Below are positions 28,801-43,800 of a DNA stretch of 64,000 nt, piece after piece. The stretch comes from Paragonimus skrjabini miyazakii. Lineage: Eukaryota; Platyhelminthes; Trematoda; Plagiorchiida; Troglotrematidae. How positions within the stretch are numbered: the first letter of the stretch is position 1; each line of letters begins with the position of its first letter. A program made the translations under genes and the position numbers. The stretch covers positions 183,835 through 247,834 of the forward strand of contig JTDE01000451.1 of NCBI GenBank assembly GCA_014338405.1, given 5' to 3'. Under the pieces are notes generated by a model. That model was given only the letters and a program-made list of their open reading frames with translations, was not told where the DNA came from and made no database searches.

Positions 28801-31800
28801 TTGTGAACTCTCAATAACTTATTATGTCACTTGAATGGAATCCATTTACGCACAACCCTGATTCAGTCACCGAATTCAGAAGACCCCGTTACGTTCGAGC
28901 AGGACACGGTAGCTTGTCATCCACGTATCACATTCTGTATTCCAACTAACATTACACTGCATAAGGCTGGTGATCGTCTGGAAATGAACTTGAACAGGTG
29001 TGTCTAATATATTTAAAATTGGAAGTTTGCAATGATGCCATTGCAGAACCAGTGACTATTCGTCCGGATGTTTTATATTGATGGGTGTACAACCGTGATA
29101 GAGTGTGGAATTATGAGGAGTATATGCATCTGTCATCTGGTTGAGTTAAACTTACTTAATGGGTCGTTTCAGAGTTGAAGTTTGCTTGATCGCTACCCAG
29201 TTGCCCTCCCAGACAGACCCCCGATGAAACTAACCAAAAGTGTTTGATTCTTGAAAGTGACCCCAAAGTGGTGTATTGCAGCCATAGGCGACGATACACC
29301 AACATAACGCATATAATAGTATTTTGACAAAAGGTTCTTTGTAACTGTCTGTGCAATGGTCCTCTCGATGAGTGTCATACTGCAACCTGTACACCGATCA
29401 GAATGTGTGCAATTTCGAATAGAAGCAGTACTCTAAGCGTGCCCTAATATCACATACGATGTAATGAGTTGGCTTGTAGACGCACTCTATTCCATGGATT
29501 CTTTCGGTATTTTTTTCTATTCCCCAAATATCATCCGATAACTGGGGTTATGGAAGACCTGGAGGTGAAAAGTTCACCGTTATTAATACGGAATGTTAGG
29601 ACTCTTGATCACGATGCGGCCTCTTGAGTCGTTCTTTAAGCCCGTCTCTGCAAAACAGACGTTTTTTCGCAATTGCCCGAAGGAACCACTCATACACCTG
29701 TTCACTTTTATCCTAGAATGTGTACGTTTTCTGAATAATTACAATTCTTCCTATGGATGATGCTGCTGCAGAGTAAGTTGGTATCATCCTTCCTGTTAGA
29801 AGAGATTAACACTGGTATAGTGCTGACGCCAAATTGATAAACGAATGTCCGCGGTGTTCGGATTACTGAGCACATTTGCAAGCTAAAACATGTAACTTCA
29901 TCCACTCTGTTCGTCAGCTCCAGTAGATTCTACGGTTTTAATAATTGATGAAATTGCTGAGCAGTTCAACTGTTCCAGATTCAAAATTACAGTGCCGCAC
30001 TGATTAGCATCCACTGAATGTTATCAGTAGTGTGCATAGTCGAGTTGTATGAGTGCTGCCTCGGGATAATCAGTGATTTGTAAAGCAGGAATTACAGACT
30101 ATTCGTGAAAAATAAAAAAGAGGCTAAAGCGACAAGTACCTATGAGCTATAGGTAAGTTAACGGGGTGCATGTCAAGTGAGGTCCGTAAACCATCAGTAG
30201 TCAGTTGTTTGAAATGTTATAGAGTAATATAGGTATCTGTGTAAAAGGAACGAGACCGCGTGAAACGACCCTAAATGTTTTGACAATAGGTAGGCCGGCT
30301 GCTCAGCCTAAATTGGACTTCAGATATTGTGAGCCAAAACTGCAGTGATAATCGCCCTCACCTCAAAGGGAATCAAACCGACTTCCGGTCCGAACCGTAG
30401 TTCGCGGTCTATTACAATGCATGACTTCCCTAGTGTCCAACTACTTGTGGAAGCTCAACGGCACCGGACTAAAATATTCTCTCTTGGGAAATGGTCTTTC
30501 TTAAAAGGACTCTCCAGGTGAGATTTTTGTGTGGTACTTACACATAATCGTCATTTCAAGTTGTGTTCACGTATACTATCAAAACTTGTCAACACGCTCA
30601 AAAAATGAGTCAAGGAGTTTTTGTCAACTTCAGCACAATATTAACTCACAAAAAATTATTTTATTTATTTGTAGAGTATGTTCGTGAATTACCTAAACGT
30701 TTTGATGCTCATATATCACAGATGACAGGTTGTGATAAACGAAGAAAAACCGTATTTACCAGTGTATCGTGACCTTTTTTGTTCTTCAAGACGAGTTTTG
30801 ATGACAGTTCCTCATTTCCAGTCAACAGACCTCGCAGGGGAACTTCCACTGATCCCATAAATCTGTACGGAAATATTGGAGTTTTAAATGCATGACTATT
30901 TATAAAACAATGAATGAGTATAGTTTGTATCAAATCACTCTAGAAATGCGAATCGCCAATTCAAGATTAACAAGAACTGGCTATGCTGAAAGTCAAGTGA
31001 CCAGATGATCTCATCGTTCTTCCAAGGTCGGTAAATCGATCTCCTAATGCATACTGAGTGAAATGTTCACATAAGCCTTTGAATCAAAATGCGTTTAAAT
31101 ATTTCTACAGTGAGGCAGTCATGAGTACTGTACAGTAGGCTTGTGTCTTTGGTCTTCGAACTCACGTGGGGACGCATTGTTTATCCACTTTACCTTTGTC
31201 AAAGTGCACTTGCTTCAACTTGGTTTAAGGATTCTTTCGCCTCAGAGGTATAAAATTATTTTTTATCGTGCTTACTTAACTAATAAATTATTCGTCGGTT
31301 TATTCCAGTTAATAGCCGCTTTACTTCAGAGTTACGCTTTAAATAAGTTTTACGTATAGTAATCTTAATAATAGGTAAAACTCAACTGAATAAGTTATCA
31401 GTTATATAAAACACATCTGAAGTCTTAAAAATCCGAAACGTCGGGGAGAAAATTGCGGTTAAGATTGACGCATGGACAGAATATTTATAGCTGTCAACAG
31501 CAGACTTTGAGTTGAATCCATCTAGTAGAATCAGTCGTACACCACCACTGAGTTAGTCATCGGGATTGTTGACTAAGTTAAACAAAAACGCAGAGGCTCA
31601 GTAAAATTGTGGGAAATTTAGTCACTGGTAGAGGGTGTGGTTGGTTTGTCAATTGATTTCCCCGGGTATGTTGATTACAGTGACACACTGGAAACTCGAA
31701 CCGCGACCATATCGTCTGATCTCTTTAATTTCCACTAGTTTGAGACGTATATACACCAAAGCTCGGACCTCGTCCAATTTGCATGATTGACCGTTGGACA

Positions 31801-34800
31801 CACACTTGCAGTTAAGTCCCAGCTTGTCAATTAAAACAACCCCAGTAGTCAGTAATAGTTACTGTGTTCAAAACCAGTTGCTTTGATGGTTGGTGATTGT
31901 ATAGCAGAAAAGTACTCAAACCAAGTAGCCAACAATAGCCTAGAAAAGATTTCAACATTTTGAAAAAAGTTAGCATAACTACATGCTCTGTTTACTTCCA
32001 AGAAGGAATCCTTGATGTACTAGAAAGACGAAATAATCTCCAACATTTCAAACTTCATTAGTATGATAAGGAGTAATTGCTACTAGCAACCAACAGAGAC
32101 ACGAATGATGCATCAAGTTTGAAATTGTCCACGCTATTATTACAACATTTTTGGACGTAAGTGATGGTTAGTTGGGGTGACTAAGAATTGCTTTACTTAG
32201 TTGAAAACTAAATTGTTTACTATGAATATTTTTGATCGACTTCGATGTGCGGTATAAAACTGAATTGACCCAAAACAATAAAAGGTACTTTGAAGAGTAT
32301 TGGTTGTTATAATCCCAAAACTTCGGATGTTGAAAACAAGCTGAAAGCAGGGTTTGTTAAGTTTTCTGCTTACTTTTAAATTTACCTGAGTCCTAACCCG
32401 GGGAATTAATTTGTCGCCGAATAGTTTTTGTGATATGCCACATTACTCAAGAATTGGACAACCCGATTTTAATATGAACATTGGGTTTACCAATTTGACA
32501 ATCGGTTGCTAACAGACTAACACTTATCTAATGAAACGGAAATGAGAAACAGTTTGTCAAAATCACAGCGTGTGACGGGCGATCAGATAATTTCTGAAAG
32601 TATGTAACACAGTCTTGTTAATTCATTACGAAATAAATTTCGAACGTCGCAGTGACAGTCGCACACAAACGTGTCAATGTTGTCATGTCGTTATGATAAC
32701 GTCCTTGGGTGTGAAAATTATGAACATTGCTGGATGATTCCGTAAGCACCTGTCCTCGATGTTAGTCCAACTACGACTAAAAAGCACTGTGCCTTTTATA
32801 CGTGCACTGGGATTGCCTTAACGTACTATTACACTAGACATGACGGTTCTTTGTTTTCCTGCAATCCCGTAACTTTGTTATATGAAAGGGTGTTTCGAAC
32901 ATCTTTCGGACATTTTTAACTTGAAGACTTGAGATTTGATGTATTACATGAAATCTCTCGATATAGGAGAAAAAGACAACGGTGTGTTTGAACGTTGCTG
33001 GCAAGAGCGCTTGGTCAGTCATAAGGAAGGCTGATTATTCACACAAATTCAATTATTTGGGATAAGAGCTAAAATAACATTTCGCACACTGTATTCGACC
33101 TGCAAGTTTTAGAATTGCGAAACTTGTTATGTTTCATCTGTTGTGACCTTCGGAAAAGTAGGATATCGCAAAGATTGTTCTTTAATTTCTTGTTCAGGAT
33201 GTCCGTCAGAATTTTATTGAGCAATTATAACTCCAGTCGCAAGACGTCCTCATTGCTAAGGTCAACTACACACAGCATTAGTAAAAGTTTATGTATACCT
33301 ACAATACATAGTGTCCGAGATATCTGTATCCTATTTCAAAACTTGTGTGCTGTAACTTTTAAAAGCTCACCGGCCTCAGTTAATAAACTCAATTGTTCCA
33401 AGGCGAATTATCTCCAACATTCCAAAGTCGTGTGTGGACATCATCCGGGAGACTTTTACAAAATCCGCAAAAATATCCATCCGTCAATTACATAACTGTA
33501 TAAACGCATGGGCTATTGTTCTACTAGTGGAGAAACACTCTGGAGTTAGGTGTAGCATCTTACATTTAAGTGATACACGCTGTATAAGGTTACAAGAAAC
33601 AAGTGGTCCTTAATTCAAAACTTGTTTAGCTGCTACGAATGAACATCCCGACGTAAAAAGAGGACAGCCAAGAACTGACGACTTCTGCTTCTGTTCTAGT
33701 GAATAATCACGTTTGTGATTGTTTTCTAATTATTGCTTCACTTGACGTACCGTTTTGTAGTATAGGATTGAAGGGTAGAAAATTGTGAAGTTAAGGCTAA
33801 TACATCTGGTTAGGTTCAATGGCAATGAAAACATTAAAACTGTTTTCTTAAGTACTGTTTCACAGTGATACGCCTTCTCTACGGATCTCATGTTGCGTTA
33901 TGTTAGAGATTTGACGACATGAAACCATCTGCTGTTCACATACATGCTGAAGTTGGTTCGGTGTTTTGCAAGCATCGTATTTCGTCTTGTAGACTTTGTG
34001 ATCTTGTAAAAAAACGTGTTCTATTTACAGGCTTAAAATGGTATTTGCAAACTAGCTAAGTATTCCAGATGAGTAACTTATACCATGACTTCATTAAGAC
34101 CTGACAGCAAAACTCCCAAAGTATACGAAGGTTAAAGCGTTGCATAAATTCCTCGTCTAAAGAAAAGCCAGAATATATTCTTTCTGGTTTCCGGGTTTCA
34201 GACTTTTCTGAAACAAGGGCTCTCACAAATACCTATTTGTAGGTACCATTGGATGCGTCCACCAGTAAGCTAAATGTTGTACCATTTTTCTATTTAGCTG
34301 CGGTTCTGTTTACTGTTGATAATCTTTCGTATTTCAAACATGTGATTTCGTTCAGTGCACACATCTCTCACTTGCGGCCGTAGATCCATCTACTCATTTC
34401 TGTTGTACAGCTTTCATTGGTTTGTATTCAACCGACTCACTCCTTGAATAGACGGCCTAGATCTGTGCTAACCCGTGTTGAAGTCATGACTTGTCATTAC
34501 GGATGGCAGTAAATTTGTTCGCGCTCGGCCGGTAGGTTAAACGCTTCGGAAAACCCACATTTAGATCACTGTGGTCCGTTTATTGAAAAATACTTGATAA
34601 GTATAATCACTGACTGATATCCGCGTTGGCCAATAGTCGATGGTACGTCAACTACTGATGTTATCTTTACTACTCAGACTCTGGTACAGAGTTAGTCGCG
34701 AACGTGTACCACAAGTGTCGGAGTCACTCTGCTGTCCAAAAAGGCTTCACTTAGCTCAAAGAACTAGCATGCCAACACCTAAGGTCAGAAAGATAATTAA

Positions 34801-37800
34801 AAGTCAAATGGTTTTGCTGAATTTTTGTCCGCACACTAAAAACGTTACAGTTTCTCGGAATGTATCAACTTTTGTCGTGGTTCTACTACGCTAAGGGAAT
34901 GCCGAAAACAATGCTACCTAAAGATACTCAGCTAAGCTGATGAAGACTTGAACACTTCAAATAAAACTTCGACCGAAGAAACTTATCAAAGTGTCAACAA
35001 TCTACGTTTGTTTAATGGAACATTGTTTAGCCCCATGAGTGAAAGAATGAGGCACACTGCTAAGCCAGATGCCGAAACAGCCCATAAATGTGATGTAATG
35101 TGCCCTACTCCATTCTTGAAATACTCAGTGGATCGGTTGTTCCTCATGATATTACACAGCAGGCTGTTGCGAACGGATTAAGATTTCGAGGAGCAGATCT
35201 GATTAAATGGCCAGTTATCAAAGAATAATAGAAAGATTCAACCTTCTTTAGGCTGTAGTGGATATAATGTTTGCACACAAACATGTTGTCACTTCTAAGC
35301 CGCTGTGATGGTGTATCCGACCTTGAGGCACGCTTTGAAGATTTATTATTGCTCTACTACCTCCGTGTCCTTGATGTGAGTCTGAATCTGGAATTAACGC
35401 ATGTGGTTAATGATTAAATTTGAACGATACTACATTACAATCAGGATGCTCATAAAACTACGTTGATGACGTGCATAAATAACTCGCACATGTAACGACA
35501 GTTGGCCCACAAAAGTTATACCAGTCACTCTTAAAAAGCATAATAAATATTGTTAGCACGAACGAGGCAAGGAGTTCAGTGTGTCGTAAACGTAAACGAG
35601 TTGGAATAAAATGTGCACAAGTAAAATCACATGCATTCTAATGTCACCGTCACTAATGCTTGTAAAAATAACTAAGCGATTGGAAAGGTAATTTGCAATT
35701 TTATCAACCAGCATACAAACGTGATATTGCCTGGTCATTCATCAAAGCACTATGAAAGCATCACACCAACAAGAGTTTAATGAAGTGATCTCGCTAAGAA
35801 TCGTTATCCTTTTAATATTGAAATATTTTTAAAAATTTAAAATTTAGCAGATAACCCATTTTCACACAAACCCTGATTTATTCATCCAAGAAGATTTTAA
35901 TCCCTGAGTAATTCACTTTATTCTCAGAGCTTTCGGCTTTCTTTATTACATCATGTAGAATATCCAGGCTGGTTTACCTTAAAATGGGACATAGCGTTCT
36001 GATACATCTACACTAACTTACAATGAAACTTTCACAACATACTACTAAATCTCAAATGCAAGTACCACTATTCAAACGTGTAAGCAGGATAAAAATAAAG
36101 TAAAAAAGCGAAACTAGTGCGCATTTCCTGTCAACAGTCTCCATTTCTGATCGACTACACTTTACTCATCAATAACTAGGGAAAATGTTTTTTTAACCTA
36201 CCACTGCTACATTACCTTCGCTCCAAAAGGCGCGTCATCCACACTCCCAACCTCAACCCCACTCAATGTTTGTGAGGTGTCGAGTATTTCAAATACGGTA
36301 ACCATTTTGTGCAGCATACGAAACTGTCAATCGATCAGTGCGCTAATTCTTTATGGCGCTGCTACTAATTTCCCATTCACTCGACTATTATTATTTTCAG
36401 CGTTTTTATGCAAACCATTAGACATTTCCTGGTTAAGTTGTTGTGCATTTTCAATAACACGTGGAAAATATTACGACAATTTTTCAGTTTCTGAAGAAGC
36501 TGCAAACAAGAAGGCAAATGCCAAACAAACAAGTCTCTTTAAATTGTTCTAGAGTTTGTTTAGTCAAAAATGTATTTATTGCTGTACTAAACACTAAAAG
36601 TATTCTTAAATGCAAAGATTTATAAAACGTCTAAAACGTCCGAAGAAATACAGTACGGCTTATTTCGTTAAACTCTTAAATGGTACTTATTACTAGAAGT
36701 TGTTCAATAATAGTTCTCGATTGATGGAAAATAAAATAATCTCTTTTATCTATAACATTTTATTTATCTCGTTTCATCAACTTACTCCCTAAGTCAAAAT
36801 CTAAAAACATCCAGTTATTATTTTCCAACGTAGACCCCTAAAATGCTCTCGAGTACTTACTTGTCAGGGGAAACTTTATCCTTATCTTTAACTGTGAATT
36901 GCAGAACATCTGAAGCGGCCAGTGGTTTTCCTTTCAAATCAATTTTCAAGGTCTATAATGTTATCACAATAAACCATAAAGCGCTAGCTTAATTTACTTC
37001 ATTCCATTTCGGATCAAGGCAGTCTTCGATGACTTTTGTTTTTTCCTTCGTACCTGTAAAATAAAACAATCATTAATAAAAAATGGTCATATCATAACAC
37101 TGAAAACGTATTAATATTTCTATCAAATTGCACGAGAAAATTGATTGATACAATACTGCTGCACTGTGAGACAGTAGTTGAGCGTCATTTGGAAGAGTTG
37201 AATAATTCAAGCCTATATCTAGAGTCAAAGTATATCATATACAAGTCTTTCAGACAAACTTAAAGTTGGTCAAGGTGTCGAGATTCCCTTAGCACATGGT
37301 TTTTATATATCAACCTGGAAAGACTTACCTAAACATCGAGGTGTCATATCACGCATATTTCAACTGTCATGAATATGCGTGGCAAATTGATTACTTAACT
37401 TCACTACTAATACCTGACAGTCGATTTAAGGAGGATGTTTTAAGTAAAATCTAATAGTAAATAATAGGACCCGGTTCTGAGTAATTAGTACAAGCTGAAA
37501 ATCTGTTATTACTTTTGTGCGTCCGTCACACACAGCGTTCAAACCTTTAGTGGAAGCCTGAATTAATATGTTCTGCATCCCTACAAACTTTTGCATTTAT
37601 TCTAAGGCGCCCTTTTTATGATACCCACATTCGTATGTAGTTTTCATCAGTCCCAAAAACGACATTCGTTTAGACCGACATTTAACTTAACTTACACGAA
37701 TGAAAATATATAAACACAGATGTTGATTTATTCCATTGTAGACTCGAATTTCAATTACAGCTGCAATCATAAAACCCAGTCTACTTGTCTTCGAAGTAGA

Positions 37801-40800
37801 ATTTTACATAAGACAGTATCAACAGGTTTTTACAGAGGTGAAACATCATTCCGCTCAGATGTATAACTCAACGCATGTAAAGAAAGTGTATTGCTTAAAA
37901 GACACGAGTTTACTTTTGACGTCGTAAGTCACTTTCTGGGTAAACTCGCCTTAAGGCAAGGTAACTTAAATACTTTTTTAAAGGTTCAACTAATAGATTC
38001 TAACCAGACCCAGCTGCACAGTAGTTTCAACTACTCACAACCTTGTTATTCTTCCCACTATCTGTATAGATCGGTGTTTGTTCGAAAGGCCAACCGTCAC
38101 GCCTATCTTCTGATACAAAGCCACAGGATCACAAGCCTTGTTCAATTGCGTAAGTAATTTAAAGATAAATGAATCGGGAATTTTTGTACTTCTAAAAAAC
38201 TAACAATCAATGTGACACCATCTAGATAACATTTCTAAGAGCACCTTCCATTAAATTCGATTGACTAGTTGTGTATAGGTGCTTCATGAATGGTCAGTAG
38301 TTGGCGAATGAACATAGGTAGAGTCTTCTCGGGTTTTGCATCAAAACGTCTTCCATGATGCTGTTATACTTTGTGCGCTAGTAACAACAGTCGGGCGATC
38401 AAATACTGAATTTTTAGTTCCTTTTAATACGTTAACTTCTTGGTGGTACTGTCCTCAAACGTTAGTTGTGCACGCACGCTTGTTTGGTTAGCCCATCAAG
38501 TGCTGGTAACTACTGAGATGTACGTTTGCTTGCAGAAAATAACTCAACCCCGATGAAGTCATAGGAAGCGTGTTCATACACAGGACGAAGCATGAATGGG
38601 CAGAGAGAGGGAAGCAATAGAGAAACTAGCGGACAGATAGTGCATCACTGTTTCACTCGTACGTTAGTCAGCCGTTAGAAATCACATATGCTTGCTGGAG
38701 GCAGATAAATTCAACCAGCTTACACTGTTTGCTCCCTGAGAATGGGGCTTCTGAGGTGCTAGTGTCAATTCAACTAACCCTGAAGACAGCAGAATAAGAC
38801 CCACGTGACCTGAACATATGCATGTGTTTCCGTTTTAAGGAAGGCAAACTTCTGACGTCAATCAGGTTCTGTGAAAAGGCTCCCCAATGAGCACGCATAA
38901 TTACAAAGGAAGCGTTGTGCCGACCTACCAGCCTGCCCAGTTGATGAGCTAATTTTAGTGTGTGCCTATGACAATCAGCTGCAAGTTACTTTTGAAGTAA
39001 GCCACGGTTGGGGTGTCTGGAGTCGTTTTGAATGAGCCGCGTTAAAATACTGCTTTCCCTCAGTAGTTTGTAGATGGTTGGAAATACATTGAGGCGGCTA
39101 GGCTTTGTTCAGTGGGCTTTACTGCGCCAGTTGAGTGTATTGTAGGCTAAAGGAGCCGTTAGCATAGTATGGAGCTTGCGCCTAGATGGTTACTTAGAAC
39201 GGATGCAAAGAGAAACCGGCTTATAGTCCCGAAGGCCGGGGCTGGCGTTTGCCATTCAAGCCGGTGACTCATATCGACGTCCGTCATTTGGATACGTTGT
39301 AAAGATGGTATCCGGAATCTTCTAAAGTTCAACTTTGGAGAGGCGCACATTTAACGCAGGAGAGACCACGTGAAATGAAAAACATGGGGTATGAATGATG
39401 ATTTGTTTGTAAGCGTGGATCGTGGGCAGGGTATTGGACGTCATAAAAAAGGAAATGAGCCGTGGTTTTTCACTGCTCTGACGGAAAAAATTGGCCAAGA
39501 TATCCAAGACACTTCTTAAGTGGTGTATTATTCTGGTTTAATTTCCTTCCTGCTATTAAACTACACTTAACCAACGTCATTTGGTTACTTTCTTCTGGAC
39601 CCCCATGCATTTTTCACCTTAGTCCTAAAGACGCTCAGTCTATAAAACACTTAACAGGCGAGACAAATAACAGTCAAACTGAATCAAACTTTAATCAACC
39701 TAATCAACCTAATAAAATGATGAAAACAGAGTGATGGGTAATGAAGTACAGAGTACTTTGTTTCATGTGCAACCAAGATTTTGAAAGTTGGAGCATTCTG
39801 AAATCTAGATCACAGAAATAAATGATGCAGTACGCTTACAATTTGAATGAACTGAGAATATAGCTGACTAGGTTAGTAAAAGCAGAAGTTATTGTAGAGA
39901 TGCCATTTAGCTGTTTCTGACCTGCGCAAAAGTCTAGTCTGAGGTAAAGGGTTCAGCTCCGCTCGCAACGTTCAACGAAAACTTTCATTGCCAAATCGTA
40001 ATAGCTATGTTAATTGTGGTGCAAATTGGTAGTAAATAAGAGAATTCACTGAAGAACCCAACCAAAGTTATAAGACTGTTTAATTCAATTGAAACTCTTC
40101 GAAAAATATTCCAACAAAGTTTTCACTTGAAAACCAGTAGAACTTGTTACATTTTTCAAGCGTTCACACACATGACCACCAGGCAACATCAGGTGGAACT
40201 GACATCTAATTAACTATTAAGTGCACTTTAAAACTCCCAGACGTATAAAATATATGACGCAGCAGTAGAATTTGATATGCAAAATGTTTGAACCTGTAGA
40301 CACCAAGCATCTTTAGCACATTTACTTTGGCTACCGGTGGGTAGTAAACTTCCGGATAATCTGAATTGAACGCCACCCACAACTGATTGTGACTCTTGCA
40401 TTTCCAAAGACCTTTTAGCTAACCTATTTTAAAGCTCCTCTTTAGGTGATAACTTCAGTAACAGTCACAAACGGACATGTTTGATTTTTATATAATAATT
40501 CAGTCATGTCTAATGTGATACCCATGATACAGTGATCTGTCTTATGAAATAGAAACCAAATTTTAAATCCAAGTCGTTTTAAGGGTGTGCACTGCAGAGG
40601 AGTTCTAGTAAAGGTGGAGCGTAAGTAGCGTTGTGGTTTTTGGAAGTGGTAAGCCGAAAGGTTTATTGGAATGCAAAAACCGTAATTAATTGTGATTACT
40701 GTGCGCCTCACATATTTCGATGTTTAAGAACGGATGCTGTATCACGCATGTAGTTAAAAATGTATTGCGTATGCAATTTGTCAGCTTTTGATGTTTTCGC

Positions 40801-43800
40801 ATGGACGTCAAGTGTGTACACTCGAAGTTCATAAACATAAGCTGGACATGTTTCAGCACCATTCGGTTTCAATGGTCTTTGATACCAGGCGAGCCACAAT
40901 GAATTTTGCGTTAAACGCGAGAAAATGCGATGTGTCTACTACATATGTCCACATAAATTAAGTACACTATATATATACTACCATCCTGTATAACTATGTA
41001 CCATATTACATATTGCATATACACACGCTACATTATATAAATGGAATTTGTTGAATAAGCTGTATAGTCTTAAGCAAGCTGCGCCATATTAAGTATGCTC
41101 TCATTTAATGGTCAAGTTGGTGAAATGGTTGAGAAGATAAACTGTCGTTGATAGTGGAGTAAGGTCAGTGGCTACGTCAAAAAAACTTCCTTTGACACTC
41201 GGAAAACTCTAGAGGGTGCAAAACAAGTGTGTGTGGAATACAAAAGCTTATAAGTTATTTACTTTGTACCGTCCACACTCTTCATTTCATCACTACTCAC
41301 TACGCCTCAGGACCACAGCTATGTTTTGAAAACTCGAAACGGGACTTTTAATTTATCGCACATATGTGTAAGCACTTCATGCTATTTACGTGAACCTTAG
41401 AATACGACATATAGAGTACATTGTACATAGTTGTTGACACATTCTTGTTCGCCATGATCACACGCGCTGAGTGTACAATGAACCTTATTGTGGACCACAG
41501 GATTCAAGCGATTCGAGACAGCTTAAGCTTACTCACATGGTTCACTCAGTATGTTTGACGTACTTTCTCAAGAGTCATGTGTGGTCTCAATGAGAGTCAA
41601 AACTGAGTTACTACTTCACAAGTTGCGCTGCTTAAGAAACATGTTATGATACACCTTAACAATGTCAAATGTGTACAAGATTATTTAATAAATAGTTCAA
41701 AAGAAGACCATCATATTCCTGAAGTATTACTCTGTAGCAACCTGAAGATAACCCTGGTTTGTCTGCTGCTTGATATGTAAAATTCCTCCGAAAATTCTAA
41801 GTCACATTGAACTTATGGTCATAAGGGTCTTTGCCAGCCATCAGCCCACTGTATTTGATTGCGTTTACTTGCCTGAATGCTTGTCGGACAATGCACGCCA
41901 GTAGCACAACAACCACTGCCGACTTGATTCCACACTCGACGATCGGATCCTCAAACTCCTTAGTTCTTTCAGCATATCATTGTTGTTTAACGCTGGTCGA
42001 GACTTATTGTTATTATCGCACAATATACGTACAACTATCCGTTATTTAACTCCGCTTCTGGTAAGTGTTGCCTATACCTGAGAAACGCTCATTTAATGCG
42101 CGTTCGCACTAACGCTACATTCGATGGACTACACTACGTCATTTGAACAACACAATTGACGGAAAAACTGCGGTTTTTATGGAGCCAAAAATCTTTATTT
42201 CGTTTGTGGCTAAAACCACATGGTCTTACTTTCCAGGTTTAATGAATCGTGCCGGCTGCACGTAAGCTAGGGGGCCTAATATGAATGCGTGCCGATTACA
42301 ACAGTTTAACGGATTATTCGCAACGCAGTTAAATTTTACTGTAGTAAAATATAGTTGAGATCAGTGGCCAAGTTCCTTTTTGAAAACCACAAAGTGCTGT
42401 CTTAATTAGCATGCATACACTTTGCGCCGCAAAGGAATCCATTGGGGGTTGCTTTAAAGGGGGAAATGTGTGGCGTAGCTAAACAATTGTGGCCCTCCCA
42501 TGCAGCATGGGTTTCAACCAACTGGTATGCGATGGGGTACATTGAGCGTTCGATGCGCTAACCCGAAGGCGACGCGCATTGTTCGGGATGGTTAGGGAAT
42601 AATTATTACTTTGCTCATTGACCTCTTTCCAATACTTCCTAAGAATATCCGTTAATACTTAAAATGAAAGCAATAGTATCGACCAAGGAATTTCGTAGTT
42701 TGTAGATTTTAACTCGTTTGCCAGTTGGCTTTGACGCCTATCTCAGACTCAATAGAGTCCGTAGACACATGCCGATGTTGACGATTTTTGACTAGTAAGC
42801 ATATGTTGCTTATCATACCTTACTCTGTGAGCCTTGTAGTTTAAGAAAAATACAAAATCAAAGGACTAAATCGTACGCATTGAAAGAAAAAGTGTTGTGC
42901 ATAATTTGAACAGTGTAAATGAACGATAATACTATTTTACTCAATACACACTTATTTTTTGTTGATATATGAGCAAGGCCGTGAAAAATAAAGTCCGGAG
43001 GTGGATCCAAAAAGCTCGAGAACGGTTTGTGCGGCTGCCGAAGAACAAAACACTTTGGCACATGGATCTATTGGACGAGGACACGGACTATCTGTGATCA
43101 TACCATTAGATTTTTTCTTTTTCAATTACAAATATAATTTTTACGATGAATTGCATTTTTTCGCGTCAGAGGCTTTTCCGTTATTTCGTGATAAACCGGG
43201 GTTGGTTACGCTGGTGAGGACGTGCAGAATTAGCTGTCGTAATTATAATCGTTGAATTAGGTGCGGAAACGGAAAATATAGAATAAGAGATGTTACGCGG
43301 AAATTTTCTCCGACCGTCCTATGAGTGACCTAAAAATGTTCAATTACGACACTCATGGGACACTCATTGGACACTCATAGGATGGTCGTGCTGGCTGGGT
43401 AGTTGTATGCATGACACTGTGTGTCAGTATATTCCGATCATGTAATTATGGCCATGCTATTTAGGGAAATGTCCTCTTGGAGTGTGCTCCCCATAAACGA
43501 GAATGCGATGAAGCTCGGCAAATTCTGGGTGTAGGCTTGATCTAATAGAGTTCATGGCGTGTCCATTGTGATTATTCGGGATCCATGTGCAGTAACTCAA
43601 GACAGCTGTAAGCGGAATACTGCGCTTTACTAATCGTTCTCTTTATAACGACCCCCTAGCCAACATCCAATTCTGGATATGTATACATATCCACAATTTG
43701 GATGTATACATATATCATATATATATGTACCCCAGCTGGGGTGCATATGTGCGTCCTAGGACGCATAGAAATCAATAATAACATCACCCAACTAAGCCTG

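Larger units (their letters stand above)
20224..30719 (-). other. Ferlin intron 4
   Basis: 10.5 kb, the largest intron seen. It contains the decayed RTE-type LINE (21.7-24.7 kb) and AT microsatellites. Between 25.6 and 30.7 kb I recognise no gene; an open frame at 25778-26089 on the minus strand matches nothing known to me. Confidence 0.7.

Noticed and set aside
30290..30440. Possible tRNA-like SINE with GGTTTGATTCCC on the minus strand
   Set aside because: Only a B-box-like word is present; no convincing A box or second copy.
33115..33495. 126-codon plus-strand open frame in ferlin intron 3
   Set aside because: Composition is Ser/Cys/Ile-rich and resembles translated AT-rich noncoding DNA; no motif seen.
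42440..42600. tRNA-like words around GGTTGAAACCC on the minus strand
   Set aside because: The boxes are too far from consensus and no arm pairing was found.
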